A DNA stretch of 64,000 nucleotides from DASUHT01 sp038230835 (GTDB taxonomy: Bacteria > Actinomycetota > Thermoleophilia > Gaiellales > JAICJC01): positions 62,001-126,000 of the forward strand of contig JBBRMM010000009.1 in assembly GCA_038230835.1 (NCBI GenBank), written 5' to 3'. Below, piece by piece: positions 32,861 through 42,752 of this stretch; position 1 is the stretch's first letter, and each line of letters begins with the position of its first letter. Position numbers and translations under genes: made by a program. The notes under the pieces were generated by a model, which made no database searches, had not been told where the DNA came from, and saw nothing but the letters and a program-made list of their open reading frames with translations.

Positions 32861-33976
32861 GTGGCCAAGCGTGACTACTACGAGATTCTCGGCGTCCCCC
32901 GCGAGGCGGGGGACGCCGACATCAAGAAGGCGTTCCGCCGGCTGGCACGCGAGCTGCACCCGGACGTGAACCCGGCTCCCGAGGCCGCCGATGCGTTCCG
33001 CGAGGCGGCCGAGGCGTACGAGGTGCTGAACGATCCGGCCACCCGCGCGCGCTATGACCGTTTCGGCCACGAGGGCGTTGCCGGCACCCAGTTCCACACC
33101 GAGCAGTTCATGGACTTCGGGTCGCTGTCCGACCTGTTGGGCGCGTTTTTCGGCGACGACGTGTTCGGTGGCGGCGGACGCCGCCGCCCGGCCCGCGGCG
33201 GCGATCAGCAGGCGGTGGTCGAGCTGACCTTCCGGGAGGCGGCCTTCGGCGTCACCCGCACGCTCGACATCGAGCTGATCACCTCCTGCGACCATTGCCA
33301 GGGGTCGGGAGCCGAGCCGCCCAGCACTCCGCGCACGTGCACGACCTGCTCCGGATCGGGTCGTGTCCAGCACGTGGCCCAGACGGCCTTCGGCCAGTTC
33401 GTGCAGACCGGGGCATGCGCCACCTGTGGCGGCCGCGGCACCCTCATCGACAGCCCGTGCGGCGTGTGTCGCGGTCGTGGGCGGCGCGCCGAGCAGCGCT
33501 CGGTGGAGGCGCAGATCCCGGCCGGCATCGCGGATGGCCAGCGGCTGCGGCTGCCCGGCCGCGGCCACGAGGGAGGCCCGGGATCGGAGCCCGGCGATCT
33601 GTTCCTGTCGGTCGCGGTCGCGGCCGACGCCCGCTTCCAGCGCGACGGCGATGATGTGGTGTCGGTGCTCGACCTGCCGTTCAGCCAGGCTGCTCTGGGA
33701 GCCAGCATCTCCATCGAGACGCTTGACGGGCCGCAGCAGGTCGAGATCAAGCCGGGCGTCCAAGCCAACGAGATGCTGGTTCTGCGGGGCAAGGGAGTTC
33801 CGGTGCTCGGCGGCCGTGGCCGGGGCGACCACCGGGTTGTGGTCAACGTGCTCGTCCCGCGCAAGCTGAGCGACGAGCAGCGCGAGTTGCTACAGCGCTT
33901 CGAGGGCACGGTGACCGAAGCCACCTACGCTGCCGACGACGGCTTCTTCGGCCGGCTGCGGGCCGCGTTTCGGTGA
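32861..33976 (+). CDS. dnaJ: Chaperone DnaJ
   Basis: 371 residues, full type I DnaJ. The J domain (about 4-70) has HPD in ELHPDVNP; a Gly/Phe region follows (FGDDVFGGGGRR). Four zinc-finger repeats read CDHCQGSG, CTTCSGSG, CATCGGRG and CGVCRGRG. The C-terminal substrate-binding domain has FSQAALGASISIETLDG and GRGDHRVVVNV. It stimulates DnaK ATPase. GTG 32861 was chosen by the leaderless -10 box. It overlaps prmA by GTGA. Confidence 0.97.
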   Translation: MAKRDYYEILGVPREAGDADIKKAFRRLARELHPDVNPAPEAADAFREAAEAYEVLNDPATRARYDRFGHEGVAGTQFHTEQFMDFGSLSDLLGAFFGDDVFGGGGRRRPARGGDQQAVVELTFREAAFGVTRTLDIELITSCDHCQGSGAEPPSTPRTCTTCSGSGRVQHVAQTAFGQFVQTGACATCGGRGTLIDSPCGVCRGRGRRAEQRSVEAQIPAGIADGQRLRLPGRGHEGGPGSEPGDLFLSVAVAADARFQRDGDDVVSVLDLPFSQAALGASISIETLDGPQQVEIKPGVQANEMLVLRGKGVPVLGGRGRGDHRVVVNVLVPRKLSDEQRELLQRFEGTVTEATYAADDGFFGRLRAAFR

Positions 33977-34698
33977 GCGCGCCGGTTGTGCGGCGCTACA
34001 CGCTGCGGGTCCCCGCCGAGCGTGCCGAGGAGGCGCTCATGCGGATGCTCGAGCTGTTTCCGGACGGTGTCGAGGAGGAGGCGGACGGCTCGCAGGTGGT
34101 CCTGCACGGATACGGCGATCGGGCGCCCGCCGGCGATCTCGAGGAGACGTCGGTCGCCGCGGGCTGGGCGGACGCGTGGCGGGAGTTTCATCGCCCGGTT
34201 CGCGTCGGCCGGTTGTGGGTCGGGCCGCCATGGTACGACCCCGAACCGATCGCGGTCGTGATCGATCCGGGCCGCGCGTTCGGGACCGGCGCGCACGCGT
34301 CGACACGAGCTGCGCTCGAACTGCTGCAGCGGCTGCCCCCTTCGCCCATGCTCGACCTTGGTTGCGGATCGGGGGTGCTGTCGATCGCAGCGATGCGGCT
34401 GGGATTCGGTCCGGTGCGTGCGTTCGACCGCGATCCGCTGGCCGTCGGCGCCACCACCGACAACGCGGCCGTCAACCACGTGTCGGTGGACGTTTCGGTG
34501 GCCGACGTGCTGTGCGACCCGCTGCCGAGCGCTCCGCTGTGGCTGGCCAACCTCCAGCTCGACCTGCTCGAACCGCTGCTTCGGCGTGACGACCTGCCGC
34601 CGACACTGGTCGCTTCAGGGCTGCTGGCGTCGCAGACGCTCGGAGGCCGTGAGCGGGTCGAGCTCGACGGCTGGGCCGCCGAGGTGCTGCGCCGGTGA
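33973..34698 (+). CDS. prmA: Ribosomal protein L11 methyltransferase
   Basis: 241 residues. It transfers methyl groups from SAM to L11. The N-terminal L11-binding part has YTLRVPAERAEEALMRMLEL; the SAM motif is MLDLGCGSGVLSIAAMRLGF, preceded by AFGTGAHASTRAALELL, which is diagnostic for PrmA. The post-I motif AFDRDPLAVGATTDNAAVN and the NLQLDLLEPL motif follow. It is slightly short for the family. Start and stop overlap neighbours by GTGA. Confidence 0.93.
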   Translation: MSAPVVRRYTLRVPAERAEEALMRMLELFPDGVEEEADGSQVVLHGYGDRAPAGDLEETSVAAGWADAWREFHRPVRVGRLWVGPPWYDPEPIAVVIDPGRAFGTGAHASTRAALELLQRLPPSPMLDLGCGSGVLSIAAMRLGFGPVRAFDRDPLAVGATTDNAAVNHVSVDVSVADVLCDPLPSAPLWLANLQLDLLEPLLRRDDLPPTLVASGLLASQTLGGRERVELDGWAAEVLRR

Positions 34699-35381
34699 CC
34701 CGGCATACCTACCGCTTCTTCGCCGGGTCGGTCGACGGAGGCATCGCCCGGCTCTCGGCGGCCGATCGCCGTCACCTCGAGCGGGTGCTGCGCATGCAGG
34801 TCGGCGATACTTGCGAGGTGGCCGCCGGCGGCCGCGTATGGAGTGCGCGGGTAACCGCCGGGGGCCTCGAACTGGAGCAGGAGGTGGACCAGGTGTCCCA
34901 GGCCCCGACGGTGACGGTGTGGATCGCTCAGCCGGGCGCACGCTCGGACGAGGCGGTGGAGAAGCTGACCGAGCTCGGCGTTGCCCGCATCGGTGCGCTG
35001 CGCTGCGACCTCTTGAAGGGCAGTTTCACTCCCGCTCGGCTCGCTCGCTGGGCTCGCGTCGCCGAGGCGGCCGCCAAGCAGTCGAAGCAGGCCAGGATCC
35101 CCGACATATTGGGGGTATCGTCGTTCGCCGACGTGCTGACGCCCGAGGCCGTCGTGCTCAGCCACGAGGGCGCGTCTGGTGGGCTCTCCGACCGGATCGT
35201 CGGCCGCCGTGCGGCCACGCTGCTGATCGGTCCCGAGCCGGGTTTCTCGGAAGCCGAGCTGGCGCTGGCGCGGGAGCGTGGCGTGGCGGTGGCGACCTTC
35301 GGCCCGGTCGTGCTGCGCACCGAGACGGCGGCCATCGTGGCGGCTGCGCTGGCCTTGCGCGAGATGGGGTTTCTGGGATGA
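34695..35381 (+). CDS. rsmE: 16S rRNA m3U1498 methyltransferase
   Basis: 228 residues of the SPOUT class. The N-terminal PUA-like part has HTYRFFAGSVDGGIARLSAADRHH-like text (ADRRHLERVLRMQVGD). The knot domain reads EKLTELGVARIGAL, RVAEAAAKQSKQARIP, LLIGPEPGFSEAEL and VLRTETAAIVA, all diagnostic. It modifies U1498 of 16S rRNA. It is coupled by overlaps to prmA and mtaB. Confidence 0.95.
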   Translation: MTRHTYRFFAGSVDGGIARLSAADRRHLERVLRMQVGDTCEVAAGGRVWSARVTAGGLELEQEVDQVSQAPTVTVWIAQPGARSDEAVEKLTELGVARIGALRCDLLKGSFTPARLARWARVAEAAAKQSKQARIPDILGVSSFADVLTPEAVVLSHEGASGGLSDRIVGRRAATLLIGPEPGFSEAELALARERGVAVATFGPVVLRTETAAIVAAALALREMGFLG

Positions 35382-36574
35382 GCGGTGGGGCGCAAGACGG
35401 GCTCACCTTCGCCACCGAGTTTCTGGGGTGCAAGGTCGCCCTGGCTGACTCGCAGGCGATCCGCGAGCGGCTTGTGGCCACCGGGCACCACGACGCAGGC
35501 GAGCATGCCCAGGTGCGCGTCGTGACCACCTGCTGTGTCACCTCCGAGGCGGTGGCCAAGTCGCGCAAGGCGGTGCGTCGCGCCGCTCGCCGCGCCGAGC
35601 GGGTGTACGTCACCGGCTGCGCTGCGAACCTCGACGGGGCCGGTCTGGACGGGCTTGCGGCGAACGTCACGGTGGTTCGCGGGCGGGCCGAGCAGGTGCC
35701 GGAGTTGGTTGCGGGATGGGTCGGCCGGCTGGGCTGCGCAGGCGGTCCGGCGCCCGGTTTCGTGCGCACGCGGGCCTACGTGAAGGTGCAGGACGGGTGC
35801 TCGTTCGGGTGCAGCTACTGCGTGATCCCGGCGGTGCGCGGGCCGAGCCGCAGCCGATCGGCGGACGCCGTGCTGGGGGAGATCCGGCGGCGGGCCGAGC
35901 AGGGCCATCGCGAGGTGGTGCTGACCGGGATCAACCTGGGCTGCTTCCGAGACGGCGCGGCCGGCATGCGGCTGGCCGATCTGATGTTGGCCGCCGCCGA
36001 TGTGCCGCGGATCGAACGGGTCAGGCTGTCGTCGATCGAGGTCAACCATCTCACCCGCTCGGTGATCGGCGCGCTTGCCCATCCACGGGTCGCCGCCCAT
36101 CTGCACGTGCCCATCCAGTCCGGGGACGACGACGTGCTGCGCGCGATGCGACGTCGCTATACCCGCACCGGCTTCCTCGAGGCGATGGCCCGGGTGCGGG
36201 CGGCAGCGCCCGAGGTCAACCTGACCAGCGACGTCATCGTCGGCCATCCGGCCGAGGACGAGGCGGCGTTCGAGCGCACGCTGGAGGCGGTGCGCGAGGC
36301 CGGGTTCGGCAAGGTGCACGTGTTCCCGTACTCACCGCGTCCGGACACGCTCGATGCGGGCCGTGACCCGGTCTCGCCGAGCGTCAAGGCGGACCGGTCT
36401 GCCCGGCTGCGTGCGCTCTCCGACCGGCAGGCACGGGCGCACCGGCGCTCGCTCGCGGGCACAGTCCAACGCGTACTGGTGGAGACCGCCGAGGGGCGTG
36501 GGTACAGCGAGGATTACACTCCGCTGCTCGCCCCCGGCGGTCGGGTCGGCGACCTGGTGGAGGTGGTGGCGTGA
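35378..36574 (+). CDS. mtaB: MtaB-type tRNA methylthiotransferase (radical SAM)
   Basis: 398 residues. The N-terminal UPF0004 domain has its three Cys (FLGCKVALADSQ, VVTTCCVTSEA, YVTGCAANL); the radical SAM motif is CSFGCSYCVIPAVRGPSRSR at about residue 140; a TRAM-like tail ends the protein. Lack of an N in the first Cys motif and CKVALADSQ fit MtaB, which makes ms2t6A at position 37 of tRNAs, better than MiaB. ATG 35378 overlaps rsmE. The dnaJ-prmA-rsmE-mtaB-yqeY order is widely conserved. Confidence 0.93.
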   Translation: MSGGAQDGLTFATEFLGCKVALADSQAIRERLVATGHHDAGEHAQVRVVTTCCVTSEAVAKSRKAVRRAARRAERVYVTGCAANLDGAGLDGLAANVTVVRGRAEQVPELVAGWVGRLGCAGGPAPGFVRTRAYVKVQDGCSFGCSYCVIPAVRGPSRSRSADAVLGEIRRRAEQGHREVVLTGINLGCFRDGAAGMRLADLMLAAADVPRIERVRLSSIEVNHLTRSVIGALAHPRVAAHLHVPIQSGDDDVLRAMRRRYTRTGFLEAMARVRAAAPEVNLTSDVIVGHPAEDEAAFERTLEAVREAGFGKVHVFPYSPRPDTLDAGRDPVSPSVKADRSARLRALSDRQARAHRRSLAGTVQRVLVETAEGRGYSEDYTPLLAPGGRVGDLVEVVA

Positions 36575-37014
36575 TCGAGCGAATCCAAAATGAGGTCACG
36601 CTGGCGCTTCGCTCCGGCGACAAGCAGCGCACGAACGCGCTCCGGTTGCTGCTCTCCGCTCTGCAGAAGGCGGCCAAGGATCGTCCCGCCGGCGCGTTCG
36701 GCGACGACGACGCGCTGGCCGTGCTGCGGCGGGAGCGAAAGCAGCGGCTGGAGGCGGCCGAGGCCTACCGGGCCGTCGGACAGGACGAGCGGGTGGCGGC
36801 CGAAGAGGCCGACCTGCCGGTGATCGACGAGTTCCTTCCGGCGCCGTTGAGCGACGCCGAGTTAGCCGAGATCGTGGACGCCGCGATCGCAGAGGCGGGT
36901 GCCACGACCATGCGCGAGATGGGCGCCGTGATGAAACTCGTGACCGCGCGCTCGGGCGGCCGCGCCGACGGGCGCGCCGCCTCGGAGCTCGTCCGCGCCC
37001 GCCTGGGCGCGTGA
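36571..37014 (+). CDS. yqeY: YqeY/GatB-tail domain protein
   Basis: 147 residues, whole-length YqeY: IERIQNEVTLALRSGDKQRT, LRLLLSALQKAAKD, ADLPVIDEFLPAPLSDAELA and TTMREMGAVMKLVTARSGGR with ADGRAASELVRARL. The C-terminal part equals the tRNA-binding tail of GatB. The cellular role is not settled; an amidation-linked tRNA role is assumed from the domain. GTG 36571 overlaps mtaB. Confidence 0.93.
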   Translation: MIERIQNEVTLALRSGDKQRTNALRLLLSALQKAAKDRPAGAFGDDDALAVLRRERKQRLEAAEAYRAVGQDERVAAEEADLPVIDEFLPAPLSDAELAEIVDAAIAEAGATTMREMGAVMKLVTARSGGRADGRAASELVRARLGA

Positions 37015-37847
37015 GGCGCGCCCGGAGCGTCGACGCCGCCGCCGAGTTCCTGCGGCTGACCGACGGGTTGACGGCGGGCGATCCACAGCTGACGCTGTTT
37101 CGCAGCATCACATCGCGGTTGGCGGTCGATCCGGTCGCGTATCCCGGGCATCGGTTGTGGGTTGTGGAGGACGGCGGCGGCCCGGTGGCCGCGGCGCTGC
37201 GCACACCCCCGTTTCACCTGTTGCTGGCCGGGGCCGGCTCGGCTATGGAGGAGCTGGCCCGCGAGCTGCGGGCCGGTGGAGTGGAGGTGCCAGGGGTGAA
37301 CGGTCCTCTCGGCCCGGCCGAGCGGTTCGCGGCCGCCTGGTTGCGTGACGGTGGCAGCGCCGAGGTGCGGATGCGCCTTCGCCTGCACCGCCTGGATCGG
37401 CTCGAACCGGTGCCGGAGGCGCCCGGAACGATGCGGCCGATCACACCCGACGAGCATGAGCTGTTGGCCGGCTGGCTGGCGGCGTTCGCTGTCGAGGTCG
37501 GGTTGCAGGGCGGGCCGGATGCGCTCGCCCGGACGCTGCGTGAGCGGGCCGACCGGCCGCTCGGGCTGATGGTGTGGGACGACGGCGGCAGGCCCGTGTC
37601 GCTCGCCGGCTCCGACACGTCGGTTCCCGGGTGGGCACGGGTGGGGCCGGTGTACACGCCGCCCGAGCTTCGCCGCCGCGGGTACGCCACCGCCCTCGTG
37701 GCGGCGCTCACTGCCGCGCTCATGGAGGCCGGCGCCGAGCTCTGCCTGCTGTACACCGACGCGGCCAACCCGACCTCCAACGCGGTCTACCGGCGGATCG
37801 GATATCAGCCCGCCGGCGACGCTGTCGAGCTCGACTTCCGACAGTAG
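37011..37847 (+). CDS. GNAT-family acetyltransferase
   Basis: 278 residues from GTG 37011. The C-terminal half is a clear GNAT domain: VYTPPELRRRGYATALVAALTAA is the acetyl-CoA loop and YTDAANPTSNAVYRRIGYQP the final strand-helix. The N-terminal half (EFLRLTDGLTAGDPQLTLFR; HRLWVVEDGGGPVAAAL) is a second, degenerate GNAT-like domain, as in FR47/DUF4081-like proteins. The substrate is unknown. It ends the dnaJ operon. Confidence 0.85.
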   Translation: MRRARSVDAAAEFLRLTDGLTAGDPQLTLFRSITSRLAVDPVAYPGHRLWVVEDGGGPVAAALRTPPFHLLLAGAGSAMEELARELRAGGVEVPGVNGPLGPAERFAAAWLRDGGSAEVRMRLRLHRLDRLEPVPEAPGTMRPITPDEHELLAGWLAAFAVEVGLQGGPDALARTLRERADRPLGLMVWDDGGRPVSLAGSDTSVPGWARVGPVYTPPELRRRGYATALVAALTAALMEAGAELCLLYTDAANPTSNAVYRRIGYQPAGDAVELDFRQ

Positions 37848-37858
37848 ACTCCCGGCAC

Positions 37859-38817
<959 letters not shown>

Positions 38818-38821
<4 letters not shown>

Positions 38822-39246
38822 CGCTGGACGTGGAGGTCTCCAACCGCTCCGGCTGGCGAGTCGATCCTGCCGCGGCCGCGGAGGTGCTGCGCTCGGCGTT
38901 GCGGGCGGAGGGCGTGGACGGCGGGGACGTCGGCCTGGTCGTGGTCGATCCGCTTGAGATGGCGGCGTTGAATGCCGATCATCGTGGCAAGCATGAACCG
39001 ACCGATGTGCTGTCCTTTCCGATCGACGGGCGTGAGCCGGTGGGCGCCGGGGTGCCCCGCCAGCTCGGCGACGTCGTGGTCTGCCCGGCCGTCGCAGCCG
39101 GCGCCGGGACGCCGCTCTCGGTGCTGCTCGTGCACGGGGCCCTCCACCTGGTCGGCTGGGACCACGAGACCGACCACGGCGAGATGCTGGCGCGGCAGGC
39201 GGAACTGACGGCGACGGTGGCACACGTTGACGCGACGCCTGAGTAG
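38818..39246 (+). CDS. ybeY: Endoribonuclease YbeY
   Basis: 142 residues. The zinc motif HGALHLVGWDHETDHGEM has the three His of H-x3-H-x5-H. Also seen are HRGKHEPTDVLSFPID and QLGDVVVCP. YbeY matures 16S rRNA 3' ends and takes part in ribosome quality control. It is coupled to phoH and overlaps the next gene by 20 nt. Confidence 0.96.
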
Positions 39247-40012
39247 CGGCGAGGAGGCCCGCCGCGCGGCTCGCCGCACGGCGCCCTTCAGTGCCGCCCA
39301 GCGCGATGCGACGGGGCTGGTGAACAGCTTCAACTACGCCTTCGAGGGTGTTATCCACGTCGTCCGCACGCAGCGCAACATGCGGGTGCACTTCCTGGCG
39401 GCGATCGGCGTGCTCCCCCTGGCGGTGGCGCTGGGGGCGAGCCGGTTCGAGGTGCTGGCGCTGCTGGTCTCGATCTCCTTCGTACTGATCGCAGAGATGG
39501 TGAACACGGCCTTGGAGATGGCCATCGATGTCGCCACCACGGCGTATCACCCGCTCGCCAAGGCGGCCAAGGACATCGCGGCCGGAGCGGTGCTGGTGGC
39601 CGCGGCAAACGCGCTCTTCGTGGGCTACCTGGTGTTCGCGAACAGGCTTCGGCACCCCACCCAGCGCGCCATCAACAGCGTGCGTCACTCGCCCGTCCAC
39701 ATCACGGTGATCGCGGTTGCGATTGTGATCATGCTGGTGATCGCCACCAAGGCCTACTTCGGCCAGGGCACGCCGCTGCGCGGCGGGCTGCCTTCGGGGC
39801 ACGCCGCGGTGGCCTTCGGTGGCTGGGCCGCGATCACGTTTGTCACCCAGACCTACGAGAACCAGGTGCTGGTGTCGACGCTGGTGTTCGTGATGGCCCT
39901 CCTGGTCGCCCAGACGCGGGTCGAGGCCGGTGTCCACACGACACTCGAGGTCGTGTACGGCGGGGTGCTCGGTGCGCTGGTCACGGCCGCGGTGTTCCAG
40001 GCGTTTCACTGA
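39227..40012 (+). CDS. Diacylglycerol kinase fused to a PAP2-like domain
   Basis: 261 residues from TTG 39227 inside the ybeY end. The N-terminal half is prokaryotic DgkA: NSFNYAFEGVIHVVRTQRNM and IAEMVNTALEMAIDVA, the ExxNTAxExxxD site. The C-terminal half has membrane helices with GLPSGHAAVAFGG and ARVEAGVHTTLEVVYG-like text (TRVEAGVHTTLE), two of the three PAP2 phosphatase motifs; the first motif is weak. It would phosphorylate diacylglycerol or undecaprenol and may dephosphorylate a product. Such fusions are known in Gram-positives. Confidence 0.88.
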   Translation: MTRRLSSGEEARRAARRTAPFSAAQRDATGLVNSFNYAFEGVIHVVRTQRNMRVHFLAAIGVLPLAVALGASRFEVLALLVSISFVLIAEMVNTALEMAIDVATTAYHPLAKAAKDIAAGAVLVAAANALFVGYLVFANRLRHPTQRAINSVRHSPVHITVIAVAIVIMLVIATKAYFGQGTPLRGGLPSGHAAVAFGGWAAITFVTQTYENQVLVSTLVFVMALLVAQTRVEAGVHTTLEVVYGGVLGALVTAAVFQAFH

Positions 40013-40026
40013 CAAAGGCGGATCGG

Positions 40027-40464
40027 ATGATCGAGTGGGAGATCCGAGCACTGGCGCCGGACGAGGTCGACCGGGTGGGCGCCGCGCTCGGGCTGGCTCG
40101 GCTCGACCAGGGCGACGGGCTCTATCTGGTGGCGTGGGAGCGCGACGAGCCGGCCGGCCACGCGCACCTGGCGCTCACCGACCCGCCCGAGTTGCAGGAT
40201 GTCGAGGTACGACCGGATTTCCGCCGCCGAGGCGTGGCGTCGTCGCTCACGGCGGCCGTCGAGGCCGAGGCGCGGGCGCGCGGGCTCGGGACGCTGCGGG
40301 TGACTGTGAGCGTCGACAACCAACCGGCGCAGGCTCTGTACCGCAGGCTCGGCTACCGCGATTGCGGCGTGCCACCCCGGCGGGTGCAGGGAACGATTCA
40401 GATTCGCACCGGGCCGCTGGAGGTCGACGACACGCTCCTGACATGGGAGAAGGGGCTCCTCTGA
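40027..40464 (+). CDS. GNAT-family acetyltransferase
   Basis: 145 residues. The acetyl-CoA loop is VRPDFRRRGVASSLTAAVEA; SVDNQPAQALYRRLGYRD is the family's final motif. ATG 40027 has AAAGGCGG about 5 nt upstream. The target is unknown. It follows the DgkA-PAP2 gene closely and is probably in the same unit. Confidence 0.87.
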   Translation: MIEWEIRALAPDEVDRVGAALGLARLDQGDGLYLVAWERDEPAGHAHLALTDPPELQDVEVRPDFRRRGVASSLTAAVEAEARARGLGTLRVTVSVDNQPAQALYRRLGYRDCGVPPRRVQGTIQIRTGPLEVDDTLLTWEKGLL

Positions 40465-40537
40465 CCCAGCGGTTGTGACGCTTTCGTGACGGGTCGGGTG
40501 TGGTTCCGTGACCCGCCGGCCCATACGGTGGGTGAGC

Positions 40538-41662
40538 ATGCCCGAACCCGCTTCCACGACCTCCGAGGTCATCGCCGACCGCTATCTGACCAGCCCGGCC
40601 GCGCTCCGCGCGCGGCCGTACGGGCCGGTCGATGCGCTGGACACCCATTCCGGGCGGGCCGCCCAGGTGCGGATCGTGTTCGCCGACGGCGGCTGGGGGG
40701 AGGCCGAGCTCTCCGACGCGGTCGCCCGCTGGTGTGCGATCGGGGCCAGCGGTGTCTGCGGCGTGCTCGACTTCGGACGTCACCACGACCGGTGGTTTCT
40801 GGTTCTGCCGCCGACTCTCGGCATGCCGGTCGAGCGCTGGCGGAGTGTCCGTAGGCCCGGGCTCTCCGATGCAGCTCGGCTGGTGCTGGGGTTCGGGCGA
40901 CTGGTGGAGTCGGTCGCGGCGGCTGGATTCGGTGTCGGGGTCGCGCAGCCGGGCGATTTTGCCGTCGGTCCCGGCCCGACCACCTTTCTCGAGCATCCGT
41001 TGATCGGCGCGCCGGGCACGGCCACCCCGATCGATCGTCGCGCCCAGGGCCAGGCACTGCTGGCCCAGCTGTTCGACTGTGTGGCCCCGGACGGGCCTGC
41101 ACCCGCCGAGCTGGGTGGGTGGACGGCGCGCGCGGCGGCGGCTGGTTTCGGGTCGTTGGGTGAGTGTCTGGACGAGCTCGAGCGGGTGTCCGTATCGCTG
41201 GTGGCGACTCGGTCGGCCGACCACGAGCCGGCGGGTGTGGGATCGGTGTTCGATTCGCAGATCGACCTGCGTCTGCCCGCTTCGCGACGCGGGCTGTGGC
41301 TGGGTCGGGTGCGGGCGTCGGTGGTGGTGGTGCTGCTGGTGCTGACCGCCCTCGTGTGGTTCGGGCGTGTCGCCCACGGTCAGCCGGCTGCACCGGCGTC
41401 AAATCGAGCATCGACGCCGGCGACGCACACGGTTCCCGCCGCCTCGGGCCAACGGCCGGTCCCCGGATCCCCCCGTCACGTCAAGCGGCATCGCACCGCG
41501 CGTCCGCGCCGGGTGTCCCGCCACCGGCGGTCGCATGAGGCGCCAGCCGCGCCCGCCCCATCGACACCCGCGCAGACGCCGTCGCCGCCGTCCTCACAGC
41601 CGGCCTCTGACGGCGCGACGTCGCTGCCTCGACCGGGGGGCACCGTACTGCCTCCGGCATAG
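40538..41662 (+). CDS. Membrane-anchored pseudokinase-like protein
   Basis: 374 residues. The N-terminal part (about 1-220) has kinase-like order (VIADRYLT, then AAQVRIVF, GVCGVLDFGRHHDRWFLVLP and LLAQLFDCV) but no Lys-Glu pair, HRD or DFG motif, so it cannot be an ordinary kinase. One membrane segment (about 264-282, SVVVVLLVLTALVWFG) and a Pro/Ser/Arg-rich outer tail of about 90 residues follow. This topology resembles PknB-class proteins stripped of catalysis. ATG 40538 follows TACGGT (40524-40529) by 8 nt. A FHA-partner or cell-wall scaffold role is only a guess. Confidence 0.6.
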   Translation: MPEPASTTSEVIADRYLTSPAALRARPYGPVDALDTHSGRAAQVRIVFADGGWGEAELSDAVARWCAIGASGVCGVLDFGRHHDRWFLVLPPTLGMPVERWRSVRRPGLSDAARLVLGFGRLVESVAAAGFGVGVAQPGDFAVGPGPTTFLEHPLIGAPGTATPIDRRAQGQALLAQLFDCVAPDGPAPAELGGWTARAAAAGFGSLGECLDELERVSVSLVATRSADHEPAGVGSVFDSQIDLRLPASRRGLWLGRVRASVVVVLLVLTALVWFGRVAHGQPAAPASNRASTPATHTVPAASGQRPVPGSPRHVKRHRTARPRRVSRHRRSHEAPAAPAPSTPAQTPSPPSSQPASDGATSLPRPGGTVLPPA

Positions 41663-41688
41663 GCGCCGTCCGGGCCGCGCCCGCTGGA

Positions 41689-42237
41689 TCAGACGCTGAG
41701 CGTTCCGCGTCGGAGGCGCTCGTTGATTGCATCCACCGTCTCCGCGGCGGTCTGCGAGCCGTTGTCGATCACGTGGCGTTCGAGAGCGTCGTCGTGATCG
41801 GCGAAGTCGTGCCAGAGTTGCGCGATCACGTCCGGGTCGCTCAGGCGGGTGCGTTCACGGCTCCTCGCTCGTGCCACCGCGACATTCAGCGGAGGTCGCA
41901 GGATCACATACGCGGTCTCTGCCACGGCCGTCGAGAGCGATCGTCGCAGGGGCTGAAGAAACCACCGCGGGCTGATGATCCCATCGATCACGGTGAAGTA
42001 TCCGGCGCACGCATAGCCGGTGGCGGCTGCCCCGACAACTGTCATCACCGCAGTGTTCTGCTGGTGTGCCTCCGTCCTCCACGGCTCGACATATCCGCTG
42101 ATGATGAACTGGAAGAAGCGGTCCGACTCCAGGTGGACACCGTGGCCCCGCTCGGCGGCCAGCAGCCTGGCCACCGTCGTCTTGCCTGATCCCGGCGGCC
42201 CGGTCACGATCAACACACCCTCAGGAGTTCGCGCCAT
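41689..42237 (-). CDS. P-loop kinase-like ATPase (zeta-toxin/AAA_33 type)
   Basis: 182 residues. Walker A is TGPPGSGKTTVARLLAAE, followed by HLESDRFFQFI, typical of AAA_33/shikimate-kinase-like small-molecule kinases. A lid region with RARSRERTRLSDPDVI and Walker-B-like VIDGI is seen. The substrate is unknown. ATG 42237 was chosen over the upstream frame, which would overlap the divergent cdd promoter; TTG further upstream is possible. Confidence 0.78.
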   Translation of the reverse strand: MARTPEGVLIVTGPPGSGKTTVARLLAAERGHGVHLESDRFFQFIISGYVEPWRTEAHQQNTAVMTVVGAAATGYACAGYFTVIDGIISPRWFLQPLRRSLSTAVAETAYVILRPPLNVAVARARSRERTRLSDPDVIAQLWHDFADHDDALERHVIDNGSQTAAETVDAINERLRRGTLSV

Positions 42238-42362
42238 CTCAGACGATCCGGCCGACGTCGGCGAACCTTCCGACAATGCGAGGGGCGGCCACCCGGTAAG
42301 CGTACGGGCGGCACCGGACACGGGCCGACCGAGCGCGTTTCGGTCCGGGCTACGCTCCGAGC

Positions 42363-42752
42363 GTGCGTCCACCCTCACCAGACGAGCGCGACCTGTACGA
42401 GCGGGCCCGCTCGGCGGCCGGCAACGCCCACGCCCCGTACTCGGGGTTCGCGGTCGGCGCGGCGCTGCGCGTCGCCGGTGGTGAGGTGGTGCAGGGTGCC
42501 AACGTCGAGAACGCCTCGTACGGGCTCACGTGCTGCGCCGAGCGGACCGCGGTCTTCACGGCGGTGGCGTCCGGCCACACTCGATTCGAGGCGATCGCCG
42601 TCCACGCGGAGGCCGATTCGGCGGCGCCGTGCGGTGCTTGCCGGCAGGTGCTGGCCGAGTTCGCGCCCGACCTGACGGTCATCTTCCGCCGTCAGGGCGA
42701 GCTGGTTGCGGCGGACATGTCAGAGCTCCTGCCCGAGCGATTCCAGCTGTGA
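42363..42752 (+). CDS. cdd: Cytidine deaminase
   Basis: 129 residues, tetrameric type. The zinc site is CCAERTAVF (His replaced by Cys, as in homotetrameric CDAs) and PCGACRQVLAEF. NAHAPYSGFAVGAAL and GANVENASYGL bind the nucleoside. It deaminates cytidine and deoxycytidine in pyrimidine salvage, linking to deoC nearby. GTG 42363 follows TACGCT (42351-42356) by 6 nt, a leaderless start. It overlaps era by GTGA. Confidence 0.95.
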   Translation: MRPPSPDERDLYERARSAAGNAHAPYSGFAVGAALRVAGGEVVQGANVENASYGLTCCAERTAVFTAVASGHTRFEAIAVHAEADSAAPCGACRQVLAEFAPDLTVIFRRQGELVAADMSELLPERFQL

